A DNA stretch of 64,000 nucleotides from CAIWHR01 sp963709525 (GTDB lineage Bacteria; Pseudomonadota; Gammaproteobacteria; Burkholderiales; Casimicrobiaceae): NCBI GenBank assembly GCA_963709525.1, contig CAVPXB010000008.1, positions 124,001 through 188,000 of the forward strand, in the 5' to 3' direction. The notes beneath the pieces were generated by a model, which saw only the letters and a program-made list of their open reading frames with translations, searched no databases and was not told where the DNA came from. This document shows positions 38,212-47,374 of this stretch, piece after piece (position 1 is the stretch's first letter; each line of letters starts with the position of its first letter). The translations under genes were made by a program, and so were the position numbers.

Positions 38212-38229
38212 GTCCGTAGAAATACGGAC
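38212..38229. promoter_or_regulatory. Candidate operator / hairpin upstream of the DUF336 gene
   Basis: GTCCGTA-GAAA-TACGGAC is a perfect 7-base inverted repeat. It lies just after the response-regulator stop and 95 bases before the DUF336 start. It may be the FixJ/LuxR-type regulator's own binding site. As RNA it would also form a GAAA-capped stem, so a processing or termination role is possible. Confidence 0.5.
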
Positions 38230-38234
38230 TGCTG

Positions 38235-38870
38235 CTATGGCGCGTCGCCCGCTTCCGCCAGCGCGGCGTAGCGCAGGATCAGCTGGGCGAGCGACTCGCT
38301 CTGCAGCTTGGCGAACACGTTGGCGCGGTGCGTTTCCACGGTGCGCGGCGACAGCGACAGCGCGCGCGCGATTTCCTTGTTGGTGAGGCCCGCGACGATG
38401 AAGCCCACGACTTCCCGCTCGCGTTCCGACAGTTGCGCGTAACGCTCGCGGGCGAGCCGGTCGCCCCGGTTACGCTCGCGCGATTGGACGTGCCGGCGCA
38501 CCGCCGCCTGCAGCGCGTCGAGCAGCACGTCGTCGTCGACCGGCTTTTCGAGGAACTCGACCGCCCCGGACTTGAACGCTCGCCGGCACAGGTCCACGGT
38601 GCCGTGGCCGGTCAACATGATCACCGGCTGGTCGATGCCGCGGGCCTGCAGCGTGTCGAGCAGCGAGAGACCGCTGGTGCCGGGCATGCGCACGTCGAGC
38701 ACGATGGCGCCGATGCTGTCCGGGTCGAAGCCGGCGAGGAACGCGGCGGCCCCGGATGAGGCGCGCACGCGCAGGCCCACGGTGCCGATGAGCAGCGACA
38801 GGCCCTCGCGCACGGCGTCGTCGTCGTCCACCAGGTGGATCAGGGGCGAAAGCTGGACCGGTTCGTTCAT
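38235..38870 (-). CDS. FixJ/TtrR-type response regulator (receiver plus LuxR HTH)
   Basis: A 211-residue regulator. The receiver domain shows the acidic LVDDDDAVR pocket, the phospho-acceptor Asp in IVLDVRMPGTSGL, MLTGHG and the Lys in EFLEKPVDD. The C-terminal LuxR-type helix-turn-helix is LTNKEIARALSLSPRTVETHRANVFAKL. The ATG overlaps the kinase stop (ATGA), so the pair is co-translated. Likely targets are the adjacent DUF336 gene and others, through a TACGGA-containing site. The signal is unknown. Confidence 0.9.
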   Translation of the reverse strand: MNEPVQLSPLIHLVDDDDAVREGLSLLIGTVGLRVRASSGAAAFLAGFDPDSIGAIVLDVRMPGTSGLSLLDTLQARGIDQPVIMLTGHGTVDLCRRAFKSGAVEFLEKPVDDDVLLDALQAAVRRHVQSRERNRGDRLARERYAQLSEREREVVGFIVAGLTNKEIARALSLSPRTVETHRANVFAKLQSESLAQLILRYAALAEAGDAP

Positions 38871-40357
38871 CGCATCGTTGCCTCGAGGGGCGCCGATGCC
38901 AGCGGCAGGGCGAGGCGGAACTCGGCCCCGTGCGGACTCGCCGCCGCCGCAGAGAGGCTGCCGCCCATGCTCGCGGCCAGCGTTTCGCACAAGCTGAGCC
39001 CGAGCCCGAGGCCGTCCTTGCGCGTGGTGAAGAAGGGCTCGAAGATCCGCTGCAACATCGCCTCGGGAATCCCCGGACCGGTGTCGCGCACCAGCAGCAG
39101 GCCTTGCCCCGCGTCCGCCGCGAGCGTGATCGAAAGCCCGCGCTCGGTCACCGGCACCTGCTCCAGCGCCTGCAACGCGTTGCGCAGCAGGTTGTGGATG
39201 ATCTGCTCCAGCGCCACGGGTTCCGCCGAGACGACGACGGCGCGATCCGCATGCACCCGCGGCAGGACCTCGCGCTGGCGGCATTCGGGCTCGATCAGAT
39301 GCAGCGCCGAGGCGACCGCTGCGCCCAGGTCGACCTCCTGGCTGCGTCCGCCGAGATCCGGCTGCTCGACGGTGCGGCGCAGCCGCGCCAGCACGTCGGC
39401 AGCGCGACGTGCCTGGTCGGCCGCGCGCGCCATCGCAGCGCGCGCGGTGCCGAGTTCGGGGCGGATTTCGTCGAGCAGGCGGGCGGCGGCCTGCGTGTTG
39501 GCCAGCACCGCGGTGAGCGGCTGGTTGAGTTCGTGCGCCATGCCGGCAGCGAGTTCGCCCAGTGCATTGAGACGCGCGACCTGACCGACGCGCAGTCGCT
39601 CCTCCGCCCGCCGGCGTTCCACCCGCTGACGCCGCAACGCGGCGAGCGCCGCCAGCACGCCGCCGACGGCGGCGGCCCACAGCAACATGCGCGCCCAGGG
39701 AAGCTCGTGCCAACCGACGCGTCGCGTCACCACCAGTTCGAAGGGCTGGCTGACCGCTGCCAGCGTCTTGTGGAAATCGAAGCGCCAGGCTTCCTCGGAC
39801 GCAGCGCCCTCCTGAATCGTCCACAGCTGGTCACCGTGGCGCAGGAGGATCCTGACCGGACGCTCTGCCGTCACCGGCCACTCTTCCAGCGGGACCATCG
39901 CTCCGACGTCGATCTGCAGCGCATGGCTCGCGGGCTCCGCGGCCAGCACCAGCCAGAACCGGCCCTGCGCGAACTCGGTGTCGACGACGGCGGCTCGCCG
40001 GAGGCTGCGGGACATGGTCTGTGCTGCCTCCAGCCCCGGTATCGACCAGTCCTGCCCGACATCGCGCCGCGTCACGGCCAGGATGCGCGGATAGATCGCC
40101 GGCAGGCGCTGCTCGGGGCGGTCAGCCGCGGACGTTGCCAGCAGGGCGAGCGTCGCCAGCACTGCCTCGTGCTCCACGGCGCGCTGGCTCAACAACCGGT
40201 GCATGATGCGCGCATCGGTCTCGAAGGCATCGCGCAGCCGCGAAAGCTCTGCGTTGCCGAACCAGGCCGCGCCCGCCGCGCTGATCGCGAGCCAGACCAG
40301 CAGCCATGGCGGCCGGCGATCGAGGCGAAAGCGCGACCGCAGTCGGGTGGCGATCAT
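38867..40357 (-). CDS. Membrane sensor histidine kinase (FixL/DctB-like)
   Basis: A 496-residue kinase with two membrane helices (about residues 18-35 and 225-245) around a roughly 190-residue extracytoplasmic sensor. The dimerisation box has the phospho-acceptor His in GMAHELNQPLTAVLANTQAA, the DctB/FixL/TtrS style. The ATPase boxes are IIHNLLRNALQAL, VRDTGPGIPEAM, IFEPFFTTRKDGLGLGLSL. No PAS-haem motif was recognised. It is cotranscribed with the LuxR-type regulator, and the DUF336 gene follows. The ligand is unknown. Confidence 0.9.
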   Translation of the reverse strand: MIATRLRSRFRLDRRPPWLLVWLAISAAGAAWFGNAELSRLRDAFETDARIMHRLLSQRAVEHEAVLATLALLATSAADRPEQRLPAIYPRILAVTRRDVGQDWSIPGLEAAQTMSRSLRRAAVVDTEFAQGRFWLVLAAEPASHALQIDVGAMVPLEEWPVTAERPVRILLRHGDQLWTIQEGAASEEAWRFDFHKTLAAVSQPFELVVTRRVGWHELPWARMLLWAAAVGGVLAALAALRRQRVERRRAEERLRVGQVARLNALGELAAGMAHELNQPLTAVLANTQAAARLLDEIRPELGTARAAMARAADQARRAADVLARLRRTVEQPDLGGRSQEVDLGAAVASALHLIEPECRQREVLPRVHADRAVVVSAEPVALEQIIHNLLRNALQALEQVPVTERGLSITLAADAGQGLLLVRDTGPGIPEAMLQRIFEPFFTTRKDGLGLGLSLCETLAASMGGSLSAAAASPHGAEFRLALPLASAPLEATMR

Positions 40358-40384
40358 CGCGGTGATTCCGTTTGCGGCCCCACG

Positions 40385-40966
40385 CTATTTCGCGCGCCGC
40401 ACGTCGCGCAACAGCTGCGCGAGTTCAGCGCCCTCGAGCAGGCGCAGCTTGTTCCCGGCCGCGTACCGTCGAGCGTTGTCGGTGACGCCGCCGGCCGCGA
40501 CGTAGATGCCCTCGTGCGCGCCCCGCGCCTCCTTCGCCGCGTCGAGTTCGCGCAGCGGTTCAATGCCGGTGCTTGCGGCCTTCCAGCGCTTGCAGACGAC
40601 GAGCGACACACGTCCCTCCCTGGTCAACACGAAGTCGGCCGCGTTCCCGTCGAGGCGCGTTAGCGCGTAGCCGTCGCGACGGAATGCGGCCTCGATCGCG
40701 CTCGAGAACTCGCGCCACGACATCGCATCGACGACCTCCAGCGTGGAGGCGACGCGCGCGGCGCTCGGCGCCCGCAGCTGCCTCCACGCGGTCACGAACC
40801 CGATCCCCACGAACGGGATCGCGGCCATCACGCCGCCGACCACGTATTGCTCCGGCAATACGATGCGCGCAAGGACCAGCACGCCGGCCGCGACGGCGAA
40901 GCTCACCCACCACGACGAGCGCAGCAAGATCGCGAACACCGATTTCTCCGCCATCCTGAATTTCAC
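40385..40966 (-). CDS. Membrane protein with an Mrr-like restriction endonuclease domain
   Basis: A 193-residue protein. Two membrane helices occupy about residues 10-60 (LRSSWWVSFAVAAGVLVLA and VVGGVMAAIPFVGIGFVTA). The C-terminal 110 residues match the Mrr-type nuclease fold: a helix with FSSAIEAAFRRDGYALTRL, then DFVLTREGRVSLVVCKRWKA, with the CK-x-WK strand typical of the core, and a final YVAAGGVTDNARRYA segment. The usual Gln or Glu before the catalytic Lys is Cys here (VVCK), so activity is uncertain. It has no neighbouring methylase. Role unknown, possibly nucleic-acid surveillance at the membrane. Confidence 0.7.
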   Translation of the reverse strand: MKFRMAEKSVFAILLRSSWWVSFAVAAGVLVLARIVLPEQYVVGGVMAAIPFVGIGFVTAWRQLRAPSAARVASTLEVVDAMSWREFSSAIEAAFRRDGYALTRLDGNAADFVLTREGRVSLVVCKRWKAASTGIEPLRELDAAKEARGAHEGIYVAAGGVTDNARRYAAGNKLRLLEGAELAQLLRDVRRAK

Positions 40967-40969
40967 GGC

Positions 40970-41313
40970 TCACCTCACTTGACTTCTTCCTGCTGTTCGT
41001 TCCTGTCGCGACCGCGACGACGGGCACGCGGCGCAAAGGCGCGATGGGCAAGGCGGCGATCTTGCCGCCTGCGCGGTCAAGGCGTCAACTCGATGACACT
41101 CGATGGCCCGGTACCAGATGTCCGGCACCCACACCCGGGCCGAGAAGGTGACAAAGGCGAGTGCCGTCGTGAGCAGAATCGCGGCCGAGATGCGGCCCGA
41201 GTCGGCGTCACAGCGCTGCGCAAAGATGAACACCCAGCCCGCGGTAGGCGGCGACGCAACCGAGGAGTATCAGCGCAAAAAAACGGCAGGGTGACGGGCG
41301 GCATCGCGCGCAT
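40970..41313 (-). CDS. Possible small two-helix membrane protein, frame broken
   Basis: No family was recognised. With one T removed from the seven-base run at 41277-41283 and one further shift near 41240, the reading becomes a short protein. It starts MRAMPPVTLPFFALILLGCVAAY and continues GWVFIFAQRCDADSGRISAA, ILLTTALAFVTFSARVWVPDIWY. That would give two membrane helices. Without these corrections no convincing gene is present. It is offered as a hypothesis only. Confidence 0.3.
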
Positions 41314-41364
41314 GGGTGGCGCTACTCTACATGGTGCCGCGGTGTCGCAGTCAACATGATTGAA

Positions 41365-41514
41365 CCGTTCGCCCTGAGCTTGTCGAAGGGCCTGTCCTGA
41401 GCCTGTCGAAGGAAGCTTGTCGAAGGGCCTGTCCTGAGCCTGTCGAAGGAAGCCTGTCGAAGGAAGCCTGTCGAAGGAAGCCTGTCGAAGGGCCTCGACG
41501 CGCTCGGCACGAAC
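41365..41514. repeat. Array of the GAGCCTGTCGAAGG dispersed repeat
   Basis: The block starts CCGTTCGCCCTGAGCTTGTC and then repeats short units built on CCTGTCGAAGGAAG and GGGCCTGTCCTGAGCCTGTC. It ends with an imperfect CTCGGCACGAAC. It is the same family as 6200-6273 and 18931-19186. It lies between convergent or separated genes in the 41314-41678 gap, which holds nothing else recognised apart from the region just before 41679. Confidence 0.8.
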
Positions 41515-41678
41515 TGGATTTCATACCTCGCCATGCCGGATCAATGGCGCATAATTCCGGACGGGCGGAGCCGGCCCGCCGCTGCGGATTGCGGCCCGTG
41601 CTGCGCGCCGGCGTGCCGGGGCCGTCCGACCGTCTCATTGGTCGCGTCGCCCGCGGATCAACCAACAGGTGCCCTATC

Positions 41679-42686
41679 ATGGGATTGCTGGACTGGGTGT
41701 TCGGAAATCATTCGGCCTCGCGCACGCCGACGCGCGACGAAGCGTTCGCGGCGGCCATCATCGAGCGGGTGATCGATGCGACGGACAAACGCCTGAAGCT
41801 CGTGCCGGATTACCGGAAGATCCTGCGTGACAGCGCGCTGACGACGCTCCAGCACGTCCGGCAGGTGCTGCAGGCATTTCCCGGTCCCGTCGCCGTCAGC
41901 GCTGCGGCGTGGACCAGCGATCGCGCGCTGCGACCGTTCTTCGCCCGTGCCTCGGACGTGTCCATGCCTTTCAGCCGCAGCCGCGATGTCCGCAGTTTTT
42001 TTGCCGGGACGGTGGCGGACGAATGCATCGCGCTGCTGGCGTTCGAGCACGTCGAACGCGAGCTCGTCGCTGCACGCGTTGGAAGCGACGGCGTGCAGCG
42101 CGAAACGGTCTGCACGACGGTCAGTTTCAACAAGCCGGTCGTGCTTGCGCCCAGTATCGACCTGCAGGCGGCGCGAATCGAATTGGGCAAGCGCATGGTC
42201 GACTATCTGGCGATGAAGGCATTGGCGCAGATCACCGCGCTCAAGGAGCAAAAGAAGGAACTCGAAGAGGAACGGGCGCTGCTGAAGATGCGCCTGCAGA
42301 TGGCGCATGCCGGCGGACGCGGCCTTGCCGGCATGGGCGGCGAAGCCAATGCCGCGCCGGTGGGCGCCGATGCACTCGCGCGGGACCTCGAGGCCAACGA
42401 GCAGGCGTTGGCGCGCTACGCCGCGACGGGCATCATGGCGCCGCTTCTGGATCGGCTGCGCGAAGTCCTGGGCGATCCCGGTGCCTGGCTGCGCCTCGAT
42501 ACCCATGCCGTCGCGCTCGACGAAATGAACGTCAAGGCGGCCGAAACCGCCGCCGCTGGCCTCGAGGTGCAGATCTGCGAGCTTCGCCTTGTCGATCGCT
42601 CGCCCTACGCGGTGATGCTGGCGCGGTTTCCGCGCGCCGAGTTGCTCCCCGAACAAGACTTGTGGCGGGCTGCCGAGCAGATGTAG
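41679..42686 (+). CDS. Conserved-looking cytosolic protein of unknown function
   Basis: No known family was recognised in this 335-residue protein. It starts MGLLDWVFGNHSASRTPTRDE and has no signal peptide or membrane helix. A predicted coiled coil occupies about residues 185-215 (LAQITALKEQKKELEEERALL). A second helical segment follows a glycine-rich linker. Codon use and GC pattern are like the neighbours, so it is probably a true gene. It converges with the CBS-domain gene, 30 bases apart. Confidence 0.65.
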   Translation: MGLLDWVFGNHSASRTPTRDEAFAAAIIERVIDATDKRLKLVPDYRKILRDSALTTLQHVRQVLQAFPGPVAVSAAAWTSDRALRPFFARASDVSMPFSRSRDVRSFFAGTVADECIALLAFEHVERELVAARVGSDGVQRETVCTTVSFNKPVVLAPSIDLQAARIELGKRMVDYLAMKALAQITALKEQKKELEEERALLKMRLQMAHAGGRGLAGMGGEANAAPVGADALARDLEANEQALARYAATGIMAPLLDRLREVLGDPGAWLRLDTHAVALDEMNVKAAETAAAGLEVQICELRLVDRSPYAVMLARFPRAELLPEQDLWRAAEQM

Positions 42687-42716
42687 GCGGCCTGGATTTC
42701 CGGCGCCGTCCGGCGT

Positions 42717-43259
42717 CTATTCGGACTTGAGCAGGCGCGTTGTCTTGGCGAACGAGAACACGCCGCGCAGGTGCTCGGCGCCGCCTTTGCGGTGCTCGAC
42801 AACGGGAATGTGCGTCCGACCGATGCGGCGAAACGACTCCAGGACCATGGCGACCGTCGCGTGGTCGACGTCGTTGATGTCGGCCACCTGCCAGTTCTCG
42901 GCACTTTCCATGATGTCGCGGACCCGCACGTCTTCGCGCGAACTGCCGCGATCCGTCCACCCCGCCGCCTGCATGTGGCGCAACGGCTTTTCACCCTGAA
43001 TGTCGTAGGCGGTGATCAGGCCCAGCACCTTGTGGCCGTCGCGATCGAGGACAAAGGCGGAGCGGACGCCGGTATGCTTCATGTGCTCCAAAGCCGCGTC
43101 GATCGGACTGTCCTCGCTCACGCTGATGGCGGATCGTTCACGGAAGTCGGTCATGACCGTTCGCGCCGCATCGCTCGCGGCCACCCGCCAAGGGTCGTTG
43201 CCCGGAGAGGCGAGGCTCGGGCCTCTGAGCGGCTTGAGTGCTAGTGAACGAGCGGGCAT
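42717..43259 (-). CDS. CBS-domain pair protein
   Basis: A 180-residue protein consisting of two CBS motifs, which bind adenine nucleotides. The first spans about residues 35-95 (VMTDFRERSAISVSEDSPID, SAFVLDRDGHKVLGLITAYD). The second begins VRDIMESAENWQVADINDVD and ends THIPVVEHRKG...LRGVFSFAK. A linker of about 25 residues separates them. No catalytic domain is attached. The target is unknown. Confidence 0.85.
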   Translation of the reverse strand: MPARSLALKPLRGPSLASPGNDPWRVAASDAARTVMTDFRERSAISVSEDSPIDAALEHMKHTGVRSAFVLDRDGHKVLGLITAYDIQGEKPLRHMQAAGWTDRGSSREDVRVRDIMESAENWQVADINDVDHATVAMVLESFRRIGRTHIPVVEHRKGGAEHLRGVFSFAKTTRLLKSE

Positions 43260-43402
43260 CGGTTTCCTCCTTGGGATGGACTCTGTGCAGTGATTATAGC
43301 GGCGCTGCTCGGCACTGGCAGCGCGCCGGATCTTTTATAATCGCCGCATTCCGTTCGCCGTCGGGCGCCTTTGCGCGGATTCATTTTTCAGGCGAGACAG
43401 TC

Positions 43403-45647
43403 ATGCCAGAATCAAGGTCGGATCTGCTGCGTCGCGGTCTCGTCGTGGGGCTGGCGCTTGCAGCGCTTGGCAGCCAGGACGGCACGCTGGCCGCCGACGC
43501 CGCGCCGCCGAAGGTTGCCGGGAGTCCGCCGCGCATCGGCCTCGCGCTGTCCGGCGGCGGCGCCCGTGGCATCGCTCACGTCGGGGTCCTCAAGGTGCTG
43601 GAGGAGATGCGCATCCCGATCAGCTGCGTCACCGGCACCAGCATGGGTTCGATCGTCGGCGGCACGTTCGCCGCGGGCACGCCGCCGGCGCGGCTCGAGG
43701 AGCTGGTGCTGGCGGCCAACTGGGACGAGATTTTCCGCGACCAGCCGCCGCGCGACGAGATTTCCATGCGGCGCAAGGCCGACGACTACAAGACGCTGTT
43801 CGCGCCCGAGTTCGGCGTCAAGGACGGCGGCCTGGCGCTGCCGAAGGGCGTGATTGCCGGCGTCTCGATCGAGGCGTTCTTCCGCGTGCTGGCCGAGCCG
43901 GCGATGGGAATCAACGATTTTCGCACGCTGCCGATTCCGTTCGAGGCGATGGCGACCGACATCGAGACCGGCGATTCGGTGGTGTTGAGCCGTGGCAGCG
44001 TCGCGCAGGTGATGCGCGCGAGCATGTCGGTGCCGGGCGCGATCGCGCCGGTCGAGATCGACGGCCGGCTGCTGGTCGACGGCGGCATCGCCAACAACCT
44101 GCCGATCGACCAGGCGCGCACGCTGTGCGCGGACGTGGTGATCGCCGTCAACATCTCGACGCCGCCGCTGAAGCGCAAGGATTTGACCTCGGCGCTGTCG
44201 GTCGCTGGGCAGCTGGTCAACTTCCTCGGCAAGCAGACGGTCGACCAGCAGTTGAAGAGCATGGGCAGCAGGGACGTGCTGATCGAGCCCGACCTCGGCG
44301 ACATCTCCGCGGCGAGCTTCGCGCGCTCGAAGGACGCCATCCGCATCGGCGAAGAGGCGACGCGAGCGATGGCCGCTGCCCTGGCCCGGTACAGCGTGCC
44401 GCCGGAACAGTACGCGGCCTACCGCGCGACGCAGGTGGCCAACCGGAAGATGCTGGGCACCGTCGACGAGATTCGCTTCGAGGGGCTGGAGCGCATCAAC
44501 CCTGAGGTGCTGCGTGCGCTGGTCGAGACCAGGCCCGGCGAGCCGCTCGCGGAGGAAAAGGTCGGCGCCGACCTGCGCCGCATCTACGGCCGCGGCGATT
44601 TCGAGAGCGTCGACTATCGCATCGATGGGGTCGGCGGGCCCCGCGCGATGGTGATCACGCCCGCGGGAGAAGTCCTGGGGGCCGGACTACCTGCGCTTCG
44701 GCCTGGGTCTCGAAAGCGATTTCCAGGGCGACAACGCGTTCAACCTGCTCGTCCAGTATCGCAGGACCGCGCTCAACCGGCTGGGCGCGGAGTGGTTGAC
44801 CGAGGCGCAGGTCGGGCAGGACACTCACCTCTACACCGAGTTCTACCAGCCGCTGCACGAGGCGGGCATCTGGTTCGTCTTGCCGTGGGCCGGGGTCGGC
44901 CAGGTCACGCGGCCGGTGTTCAACGGCGACGAACAAGATCGCCGAGTACCTGGTCGGCGCCGCGCGCGCGGGCGTCGACTTCGGCGCGGTGCTCGGGACC
45001 GTGGGGACCGTGCGCTCGGCGCGCAGTGGTACAGGTCGACGCGAAGGTGGAGACCGGGTCCTCCGCGCTGCCTTCGGTCGCGCGAGCTCACCGCCGGCCC
45101 GCGCGCGGCGCTGGTGATCGACCAGGTCGACCACGCGTGTCTTCCCGCGCGCGGGCTACCGTGCGATTGCCACCGCCTACGCCGCGACGAAGTCGTTCGG
45201 GTCCGCGCTCAACTACCAGCGCCTCGAGGGATCGGCCACTACGCCCATTCCTGGGGCCCGCACACGCTTAACCTCACTGCGTCCCGGCGGAACGGATCTG
45301 GGCTCGGACATGCCGGCGTACGAGTCGTTCAGTCCTGGGCGGGCCGCTGCGGCTGTCGGCGTTCCGCACCGGTCAGTTCAACGGCCACGAGTTCGCATTC
45401 GGCCGCGCTGATGTACTACAACCGCATCAAGGCGTTGCCGGACCTGCTGGGCTCGGGCGTGTACGCCGGCGCGTCGGCGGAAGTCGGCTGGATCAAGGAC
45501 CGCTTCGACGGCCTGCCGTCGCCGGGGACGCTGTACTCCGGATCGGTGTTCCTGGGCGCCGACACCTTCGCCGGCCCGGCGTATCTGGGCGCCGGAATCG
45601 GCAATGGCGGCAGCTTCAGCGTGTATCTGCTGCTCGGCGCACCATGA
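43403..45647 (+). CDS. Patatin-like phospholipase with POTRA and C-terminal barrel (type Vd secretion, frame broken)
   Basis: A secreted lipase of about 745 residues with its own outer-membrane barrel. After a signal region the patatin domain shows the oxyanion GGGARG, the nucleophile in GTSMGS and the catalytic Asp in DGGIANNLP. A POTRA-like module follows (VDEIRFEGLERINPEVLRAL). Barrel-like strands such as DYLRFGLGLESDFQGDNAFNL appear after it and end in SFSVYLLLGAP. From about 44665 to 45420 the frame shifts at least six times, starting in a GGG run. Conserved strands in all frames suggest sequencing error rather than decay. Closest recalled type is PlpD. Confidence 0.75.
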
Positions 45648-45773
45648 GGCTGGCCGGGCAAGGGTCGCTCCGCGCGTCAACAGGCCGCAGTCCTGGTAAC
45701 CTCTTCGAGGTGCAAAATGCAGGTTGGTGTCGCGCGGCGCGTCAATGCCGCCTTATTCATTGAGGAGAAAGTC

Positions 45774-46460
45774 ATGCTAAAGAGTATCCTGCGCGCGGCC
45801 GCCGCCGCGGTGCTGTTCGCGGCAGCCGCCGGCTTCAGCGTATCACCCGCGCTCGCCCAGACGGATCAGGCGAAGCTCATCAGTGCTTCCGAGGTCACGC
45901 TGTCGAATTTCCTCCGTGATCCGGAGATGGGGTGGCTGCAGCAGAACCTCCATCGTGCAAAAGCGCTGCTGATTGCACCGGAGGTCGTCAAGGCCGGCTT
46001 CATCTTCGGCGGATCCGGCGGCCGCGCCTTGCTGGTCGCGCGCGATCCGAAGTCGGGCAAGTGGCTCGGCCCGTCGTTCTACAACATGGCCACAGCCAGC
46101 GTCGGTTTCCAGGCCGGCGTGTCGGTCTCCGAGACGATCACCCTGGTGATGACCGACAAGGGTTTCAATTCGCTGCTTGCCACATCGGTGAAGTTCGGCG
46201 CGGACGCGAGCGTCGCGGCGGGTCCGGTGGGCGCGGGCGCCAAGTCCGATATCGTCGCCGACCTGATTGCGTTCAGTCGCGCGAAGGGCATCTACGGTGG
46301 CCTCAACCTCGACGGCACGGTCGTGACTTCGGCGGACGAGTGGAACCAGGCTTTCTTCGGCAAGAGGGTCCTGCCACCCGACATCCTGGTCCGCGGCACG
46401 GCGACGAGCACGCAGGCCGACAGGCTGCTGGCTGCCGTGACGAAGGCCACGGCGAGGTAG
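45774..46460 (+). CDS. SYLF/Ysc84-domain secreted lipid-binding protein
   Basis: A 228-residue protein with a signal peptide ending SPALAQ. The SYLF domain is visible from LLIAPEVVKAGFIFGGSGGRALLVAR, GPSFYNMATASVGFQAGVS and the VGAGAKSDIVADLIAFSRAKGIYGGLNLDG block. Such bacterial proteins are thought to bind lipids at the envelope. A GAGGAG lies eight bases before the ATG. It lies 126 bases after the patatin gene in the same direction. Role unknown. Confidence 0.88.
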   Translation: MLKSILRAAAAAVLFAAAAGFSVSPALAQTDQAKLISASEVTLSNFLRDPEMGWLQQNLHRAKALLIAPEVVKAGFIFGGSGGRALLVARDPKSGKWLGPSFYNMATASVGFQAGVSVSETITLVMTDKGFNSLLATSVKFGADASVAAGPVGAGAKSDIVADLIAFSRAKGIYGGLNLDGTVVTSADEWNQAFFGKRVLPPDILVRGTATSTQADRLLAAVTKATAR

Positions 46461-46499
46461 TTTCGGCAGGCGCCGGAGGCGGGGCCGCGCGCGCGGCGA

Positions 46500-47186
46500 T
46501 CAGGGCGCGACGATGTCCGGCAATTCGGCGAGCGTGGCGATCTGTCCGTCGGGGGTTCCGGGCAGACGCTCCGGCGCTTGGTTGAAACGGTTGCACCACA
46601 ATACGCGCAAGCCGAATGCCTTTGCGGCGTAGGCATCCCACCCGTTCGAGGACAGAAAGCAGATCTGGCTTGCCGCCAGATGCAGGCGATCGGTGGCGAG
46701 TCTGTAGACCGATGGATGGGGTTTGTAGACGCCGACCTCCTCGACGGAAAATACGCCGTCGAGCAGTTCCGCCATACCCGAATGGGCGACGGCCGAAGCG
46801 AGCATTTCCGGCGTTCCATTGGAGAGGATCGCGAGCTTCTTGCCGCCGGCCCGGAGGCGTTGCAGCGTGGCCGGAACCTCGGGGTAGACGCTCAGCGACA
46901 GGTAGAGGGTCATCAGGCGGCGGTGCAACTCCCGATCGTCGAGCTGGAGGCTTTCCAGCGCAAACGAAAGTGCGTCCGACGTCACCGCCCAGAAATCGGC
47001 GTGATGGCCTCCCAATCCGCGCAGCCAGGTGTACTGCAGCTGCTTCGTGCGCCACAGGTCGGCCAGCGGTTGCCAGCGATCTCCCAGCTCGTCGCGCGCG
47101 CCGCGAGCGGCGCTGTTGACGTCGAACAGCGTTCCGTAGGCGTCGAACACGCACGCTTGAACTCCAGGCAAGTGCAATTGCGTCAT
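46500..47186 (-). CDS. HAD-superfamily haloacid dehalogenase type II
   Basis: A 228-residue cytosolic hydrolase. The nucleophile Asp is in FDAYGTLFDV, the motif II Ser in LAILSNGTPEM, the conserved Lys in VGVYKPHPSVY and the acid motif in FLSSNGWDAYAAKAFG. The Asn in the last motif is typical for L-2-haloacid dehalogenases. Substrates may be haloacetates or 2-haloacids. A phosphatase role is also possible. It converges with the SYLF gene. Confidence 0.88.
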   Translation of the reverse strand: MTQLHLPGVQACVFDAYGTLFDVNSAARGARDELGDRWQPLADLWRTKQLQYTWLRGLGGHHADFWAVTSDALSFALESLQLDDRELHRRLMTLYLSLSVYPEVPATLQRLRAGGKKLAILSNGTPEMLASAVAHSGMAELLDGVFSVEEVGVYKPHPSVYRLATDRLHLAASQICFLSSNGWDAYAAKAFGLRVLWCNRFNQAPERLPGTPDGQIATLAELPDIVAP

Positions 47187-47374
47187 CGTGCCGCCTCGTG
47201 GGTGTACCGCGCAGCCTCCATGCTCGATGCAGAAGGCGTCGTGGTCAAGCGAATCAACTGCCCGTAGTGATTGCGGCCGGACAGCGATTCGCTCTATATT
47301 CGCGCACTGTACGAACTGCCTGGCGCGCGTGGCGACCTGCAGCGTCAAAAAGGCCCGTGAAACTGGAGGATCCG

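Noticed and set aside
40970..41233. Independent 87-residue membrane protein starting MFIFAQRCDADSG
   Set aside because: Its start lies in the middle of a longer plausible reading and its C-terminal part is low-complexity. It is reported only as part of a tentative larger gene.
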